In this document: positions 16,740-20,485 of the stretch, in pieces | Numbering within the stretch: position 1 is the first letter of the stretch | How the letters are laid out: each line of letters begins with the position of its first letter | Assembly: GCA_003427395.1 (NCBI GenBank) | Contig: BFEA01000326.1 | Coordinates: 1,019,823-1,040,307, forward strand | From: Chara braunii | Taxonomy: Eukaryota; Streptophyta; Charophyceae; Charales; Characeae | DNA: 20,485 bases | Reading direction: 5' to 3' | Position numbers and translations under genes: made by a program | Notes under the pieces: model-generated | Databases searched by the model: none | Told to the model about the DNA's origin: nothing | Seen by the model: the letters and a program-made list of their open reading frames with translations, nothing else

Positions 16740-17640
16740 AGTCTCTACCTAAACTGCTTTGCTGACTCCGCAAGGGCTCAGTCAGATTGATTTTTCAGTT
16801 TAGTGACTCCAGTCTGAGTCTGTGTCTTTCAGTCCCGGGTTGAGACGCAGGTCGAGTCGGTGAGTCCCGAGTCTGGCCAGTCCTTTGAGCCTGGTGAATC
16901 CGTACTCAAGTCGGCTCAACAAGCGAGTTCCCTAACCCATGATTGGAACCGCTCAGTCTGCCTGAGCTCGATCCCCTTCAACTGTACATGCATGCCGACT
17001 TGGGCTGTATGCTAGCGACTCGCATAATGGCTCAGATGCTCATGATTGAACTCTTCACTCATACTAATCCAAATATTAGAATATTAGAATCTTTCGAATC
17101 GTTTTCCCCTTTCCAAGCCTCCGCTCGGTGTGCCACCCCATTGCTGAGTTTTCTGAGATCTGCAAAGTTCCCTGAGATCTGATCTTGGTTTCACTGCCTT
17201 CCCTAAGTCTGTATGCCCCTTGAGTTAAGCGATTTCTGCTATGTCTGTGCATTCGCTAAGTCTACAAAATTTATTGAGTCTGTCCTTTTAGTGCACTTCA
17301 CAGATTTGGAGAACTTTCTCATCCGCCACTGAGTGGTCGAGTGTTTGGCCCTACAATAATTGCCGCTGAGTTTGAGCTGGCTGAGTCGCCTAGCCTGGTT
17401 GATCTCACCTCGTGAACCATCCTAATTGCGGCCTAGGTACTTGTTGTGTGCTGGGTGAATCCCCTAATCTGGCTCTTTACTGCTTGAGTACCGGTCGAGA
17501 TACTGTGTATTCTTGCCTGTTCTGCTTAGCCATCCCGGAATCTGGAATGCCCAAACCATCAACAAGGTCTCCTGAATTTGAGTCACTCACTCAGTTTGGG
17601 GACCGCACGACTGGCTGCTGGAACTGCCACAATGCCCAAC
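16740..17640. repeat. ~0.9-kb degenerate TGAGTC/GAGTCTGG tract
   Basis: The words GAGTCTGG, TGAGTC, GGTGAGTCC, CTGAGTTT and CCTGAATTTGAGTCAC recur at irregular 20-35 base intervals on the plus strand, with little conservation between units. Reading frames in it (79 and 81 codons) lack domains and share this word bias. It resembles in style the tract at 9640-10640, so the locus has two very old minisatellites. Confidence 0.45.
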
Positions 17641-17930
17641 AAACAGGGTTACCTTAGCTTGAATCTCTGATACCGTTCAGCAAGGACTGTCGAGTTTGGG
17701 AAAAAAAAACATAGTGCTCATCGGTAATCGGTAAACTCACAAGTATGTTTCCATGAAGGAGTTCGTGAAGGACTCAGGCGAAATAGTTGGAATCGTAGTG
17801 CAGGCTTGTAAGGGCACTTTTGTAATTTCGATTAAGTATAGTGGCGATTTTCGAATTCTAGTGAGCACAACTCAACCTTCCACTCAATCCCTTTTTTTTT
17901 TTTGCAAAAAGATTAATGTTCCATAATCCG
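17641..17930. other. Spacer with homopolymer runs
   Basis: I see no gene. An A9 run lies at about 17701-17709 and a T12 run near 17893-17904. Confidence 0.4.
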
Positions 17931-18009
17931 TCTCTTCCATCCTAGTCTGTTCGCCTCATCCACAACTCCTTTCACTCCTTCGTCTCTCCCCCCCTCTGTC
18001 TCTCTCTTC

Positions 18010-18011
<2 letters not shown>

Positions 18012-18044
<33 letters not shown>
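18012..18044. repeat. (CT)~16 microsatellite
   Basis: An uninterrupted CT dinucleotide run, read directly. Confidence 0.95.
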
Positions 18045-18049
<5 letters not shown>

Positions 18050-18560
18050 GTCCACTGATACCCCCTTTTTCACTCGTATGCACTTAGCATGTGCATGTAT
18101 GAATCTGGTGCAAACCACGACCAGGTTCATTATTTTCTTTTGCTATCCAATCGTCAATGTATTCTGCCCTTCCATTCCTCTCCAGTTCCATTCCTTCCTG
18201 AATTTTCAGCTCCACGTTAACCGCTGGTGCTATTGCCTCGTTCCTTGCCCCCCTCTCCATCGCCTCCCTCCTTCCTCCCCCCCTCTGCATTGCATGCGTC
18301 GTCCTCTCCTCTCCATTGTCTTCCTCCTATTCGCTCTTCATCATCCTCCCATTCCCTCCTCTGCCATAGGCTCCCTCCCTACGTCGCAACTTGTACTCTA
18401 GGGCCAGTAAGACTTTTTTTTTTTATGGTTTTTATTTATTTTTTCTCCAATTCTAATAAGAATCTGCAAATGGTGCTCAACCAAATATTGCTTGTTTTGT
18501 GATGTTGCATCAAAGTTGTTTTTTTCGGATTTTTTTGATGAATTTCGTTTGTTTTTTTTT

Positions 18561-18626
18561 CGTACGGGGCCGTATGTGGTTGTACAGGTTCCCGTACAGA
18601 TATTACCTGTACGTTTCGTACGGAAA
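18561..18626. repeat. Cluster of CGTACGG / CTGTAC inverted motifs
   Basis: Within 66 bases are CGTACGGGG, GTACAGGT, CCCGTACAG, ACCTGTACG, CGTACGGAAAGG and, just beyond, GCGTACGG. GTACAGGT (18582-18589) and ACCTGTAC (18605-18612) form a perfect 8-bp stem with a 15-base loop. The repeated GTAC core is the one bound by plant SBP-domain factors, but I have no promoter context, so that is only an idea. Confidence 0.5.
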
Positions 18627-19202
18627 GGCCGCGTACGGAGAGTCCTTCCCTCCTCCTCCGCCATAGCCTTCCTCCTCCCTCCTCCCTCCTTTCACGCAGC
18701 ACACCCCCTCCCCCCTCCTCCACCGCTCAATGATCATTAACCATCTCCCTCTTCATCCCGCCATAGTCTTCCCTCATCCCTCTTGCCAGAGCCTCCCTCC
18801 TCCTCCCTCCTTTCTCATAGTGCATCGCCTCCCTCCTCCTCCCTCGTCCCTCTCGCCATAGCCTCCCTCCTCCCTCTTTTCACGCAGCGCACCACCTCCC
18901 CCCTCCTCCTCCCTCCTCCCTCCTCCCTCCTCCCTCCTCCCTTCATTCACACAACTCAAGCACAAGCGGGACACAAAAGTGCTGCATCCCCGGTCCTGCT
19001 AAATGGACAACCCATAATCCACCCCACACCTGCACCCCCTCCCCTCACCCTCCTCTCCCCGCCCTTGCCCCCAAAACACACATAAACACATATTCATAGA
19101 AATTAGAAACAAGGTCGGATATCGACAGTATGCGAAAAGTGCAGACAGACTCCAAAGTCAAAAAAAAAAAAAAATCAGTGCATTTTTTGCACGCCTACGG
19201 AA

Positions 19203-19240
19203 CCCCGGGCGTGGTGCCCCCCCAGGCAAGGCGCCCGGGG
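19203..19240. repeat. GC-rich hairpin
   Basis: CCCCGGGCG (19203-19211) pairs perfectly with CGCCCGGGG (19232-19240) across a 20-base loop that contains a C7 run. It follows an A-run (about 19160-19173) and is not followed by a T-tract, so it is not an obvious terminator. Confidence 0.65.
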
Positions 19241-19383
19241 CACCCCGAGAAAACTAGAATTGTGCAGAATGTGAAACATTGTATGGTGAATCTTTATGTA
19301 TTTGATTTAATGTACAGAATATGGTTGTTCTTCTATTATTATTGTTGTAAACGATGATGACCTTTGAACCATTGATATTGCAG

Positions 19384-19543
19384 GATTGTATTCCTCTGCG
19401 ATGGACTCCTGGAAACAAATACGGACGAAATTCGTGTACTTGGCATGTCAAATGGAAAACGAGACTTTTATTGTGGTCCGTGCAGCTATAGCAATTACAA
19501 CGATGAGAGGATCATTCCCTTACCGATACGAGTCCATAGTTAA
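19384..19543 (+). CDS. Possible terminal exon, unknown product
   Basis: A good 3' splice site (T-rich tract, then GATATTGCAG/G) precedes a frame of 52 codons (19385-19540) ending in TAA 19541. The frame includes LLETNTDEIRVLGMSNGKRD and then FYCGPCSYSNYNDERIIPL. The C-x2-C pair followed by S-N-Y-N-D-E-R-I-I-P-L-P looks like structured protein rather than noise. A competing frame (19386-19649, 87 codons) is longer but less protein-like. If real, this is the 3' exon of a gene whose earlier exons are not recognised in the polypyrimidine region to the left. The family is not recognised. Confidence 0.3.
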
Positions 19544-20290
19544 ATGTGAACTGCAAGGTTGTCAATTATTAGTAATTGTTGTAAGGTTCACAAAGGTCAA
19601 TGTTTATGATGTGCGCATTTATGAACGACTAGTAAACCAAGGAAGTTAGCAGGACAAAAAAGAACGTCATACAACGGCTATGCAAATCCATTAAGCCAAA
19701 AAAATGGAGTAACTCTCCAAGGGTAGAAGACCAGGAGGTTGGAGCGCTTTTATTACCAAGTTCGAAAACATGCGTGTACCTCCTGTTTCAGGATGTATGT
19801 TAGATGACTCACAATTATGCGTTTTATATGCGTACGAAAGTGTGACATAACAGTGTTGCAATTCAAGGAATAAGCATCTTGCTATCAATAGTTAAACTTA
19901 AAATTAAGTTTTATCATTCTGTGTTTTGCCGATGCAGAAGAAATTACTTGATGATAATTATGCTCAATAATGTAAAAAAGATACAATGTATAACATATAA
20001 ATATTTCAACCCTATACCATACATTGGTAATAGTATGTTAGAAATTACGAAGCTTCGTGTGGTTGATGGGGGATATGAATGAAAAATGAAATATTTTTCA
20101 CCGAAGGTGTGTGTCGAAAAAAAATAGACACGTAAAATGAGCATATTGTATTGATCACATATAGTTGGGGTCGTCATTCATGGATAAAAAAACTCATGTT
20201 TTACGATAAGTCCATGGTGATCCCTTGTGTTATACGAAATATAACACAAAAGGTTATAATGTCAAAGATGATTCTAGAAAATCACTGTGT
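19544..20290. other. AT-rich sequence without recognised genes
   Basis: Frames on both strands are short and rich in Ile, Tyr and Lys with no domain. This would be 3' untranslated or intergenic sequence if the 19384 exon is real. Confidence 0.4.
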
Positions 20291-20294
20291 TACC

Positions 20295-20370
20295 GCGCGT
20301 TCATTGAACACGCGTTTCACGCTCAGAGTATGAACGAGGTGAACGCACGTTCACTGAGCGCGCGTGAACG
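20295..20370. repeat. Overlapping GTGAACG/CGTTCAC palindromes
   Basis: GTGAACG-CA-CGTTCAC (20339-20354) is a perfect palindrome with a 2-base centre. The same CGTTCAC arm also pairs with GTGAACG at 20364-20370, so three alternating arms can form competing hairpins. A related imperfect pair, GCGCGTTCA (20295-20303) with TTGAACACGCG (20304-20314), lies upstream. CpG density is high compared with the AT-rich sequence before it. Confidence 0.65.
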
Positions 20371-20424
20371 CGTTTGCGCAGGGGGTTGTGCGGGGTGGGG
20401 GGGGCCTTTGGGCAGTGTGGGGAG

Positions 20425-20462
20425 CTGTCTCTTATACACATCTAGATGTGTATAAGAGACAG
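20425..20462. other. Nextera mate-pair junction adapter (artefact)
   Basis: CTGTCTCTTATACACATCT (20425-20443) is followed directly by its reverse complement AGATGTGTATAAGAGACAG (20444-20462). The 19-base unit is the engineered Tn5 mosaic end used in Illumina Nextera libraries, and two of them back to back form the circularisation junction of the mate-pair protocol. This is not genomic sequence. The frame at 20225-20455 ends in the typical adapter-derived residues CLLYTSRCV. Confidence 0.98.
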
Positions 20463-20485
20463 GGCCTACAGTGCACTGGAAACAA
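20463..20485 (+). other. Chimeric tail, exact copy of 7500-7522
   Basis: All 23 bases after the adapter equal 7500-7522 in the same orientation; the match starts at the adapter boundary and ends with the window. In a mate-pair circle the end of a fragment is followed by adapter and then by the fragment's own start. This tail is therefore the far end of one ~12.9-kb library fragment, not adjacent chromosome. Confidence 0.93.

Larger units (their letters stand above)
17940..19075. repeat. Long polypyrimidine tract with CCTCCT units
   Basis: The plus strand is dominated by C and T, including a pure (CT) run at 18012-18044 and long CCTCCCTCC stretches at 18640-18950. Longer copies recur: CGCCATAGCCTTCCTCC (18658), CGCCATAGTCTTCCCTC (18759) and CGCCATAGCCTCCCTCC (18852). 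The first and third run on into TTTCACGCAGCRCACC, about 195 bases apart. An AT- and T-rich island with the CGTACGG cluster (18410-18640) interrupts it. The Pro/Ser-rich plus frames and Glu/Gly/Arg-rich minus frames are by-products of composition. Confidence 0.75.

Noticed and set aside
18783-19085. Pro/Ser-rich protein on plus strand and Glu/Gly-rich protein on minus strand
   Set aside because: Both are direct translations of CCTCCT simple repeat.
20225-20455. 76-codon frame at the right end
   Set aside because: Its C-terminus (CLLYTSRCV) is translated Nextera adapter.
20425-20462. A natural Tn5/IS50 insertion
   Set aside because: The 19-base ends are the engineered mosaic version, joined with nothing between them, and followed by sequence from elsewhere in the same window; library chemistry explains all of it.

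Overview
The window looks like nuclear DNA from a large, repeat-rich green-lineage eukaryote; a streptophyte alga or bryophyte is my best guess from the style of the retroelement and DUF7869-type remnants. I cannot name the species. There is no bacterial architecture: no operons, no ribosome-binding sites and no long intact genes. The readable coding sequence is almost all decayed transposable-element protein on both strands, set in AT-rich spacer, degenerate tandem arrays and simple repeats. I see no intact cellular gene.

Layout. Positions 1-206 and 16171-16379 form a long inverted repeat (about 88% identical by eye, outer 36 bases identical) that brackets 16.4 kb. Inside it, 0.7-1.5 kb is CpG- and pyrimidine-rich with E2F-type words and a TATA box, so it resembles a plant-type promoter without a recognisable downstream gene. 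From 2.4 to 3.6 kb there are two weak decayed reading frames. From 6.3 down to 4.6 kb, on the minus strand, lies a broken Ty3/gypsy-style gag-protease region. From 6.6 to 11.0 kb there is little but arrays: a purine-rich tract, a ~91-bp array, a ~40-bp array with a poly-C run, a 946-bp MITE-like AT-rich element, a ~1-kb degenerate CAGTT-rich tract and a clean 40-bp tandem array. From 11.7 to 12.7 kb, on the plus strand, is the C-terminal part of a retroelement protease plus linker. It is followed directly, at 12.7-13.95 kb, by a DUF7869-type (putative transposase) pseudogene. A ~293-bp tandem repeat lies just inside the right inverted arm.

Outside the right arm (16.4-20.4 kb) there is another degenerate array, a >1-kb polypyrimidine tract, a possible terminal exon near 19.4 kb and a cluster of GTGAACG palindromes.

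The last 61 bases are an assembly artefact. Two Tn5 mosaic ends sit back to back (the Nextera mate-pair junction adapter) at 20425-20462, followed by 23 bases that repeat 7500-7522 exactly. This is what a circularised mate-pair fragment running from about 7500 to 20424 would leave. The sequence should be treated as ending at 20424.

I did not find a convincing new functional system. The most interesting biology is the 16.4-kb inverted-repeat-bounded block carrying a DUF7869 gene, and the possibility that one gag-pro element was split by a ~7-8-kb inversion.
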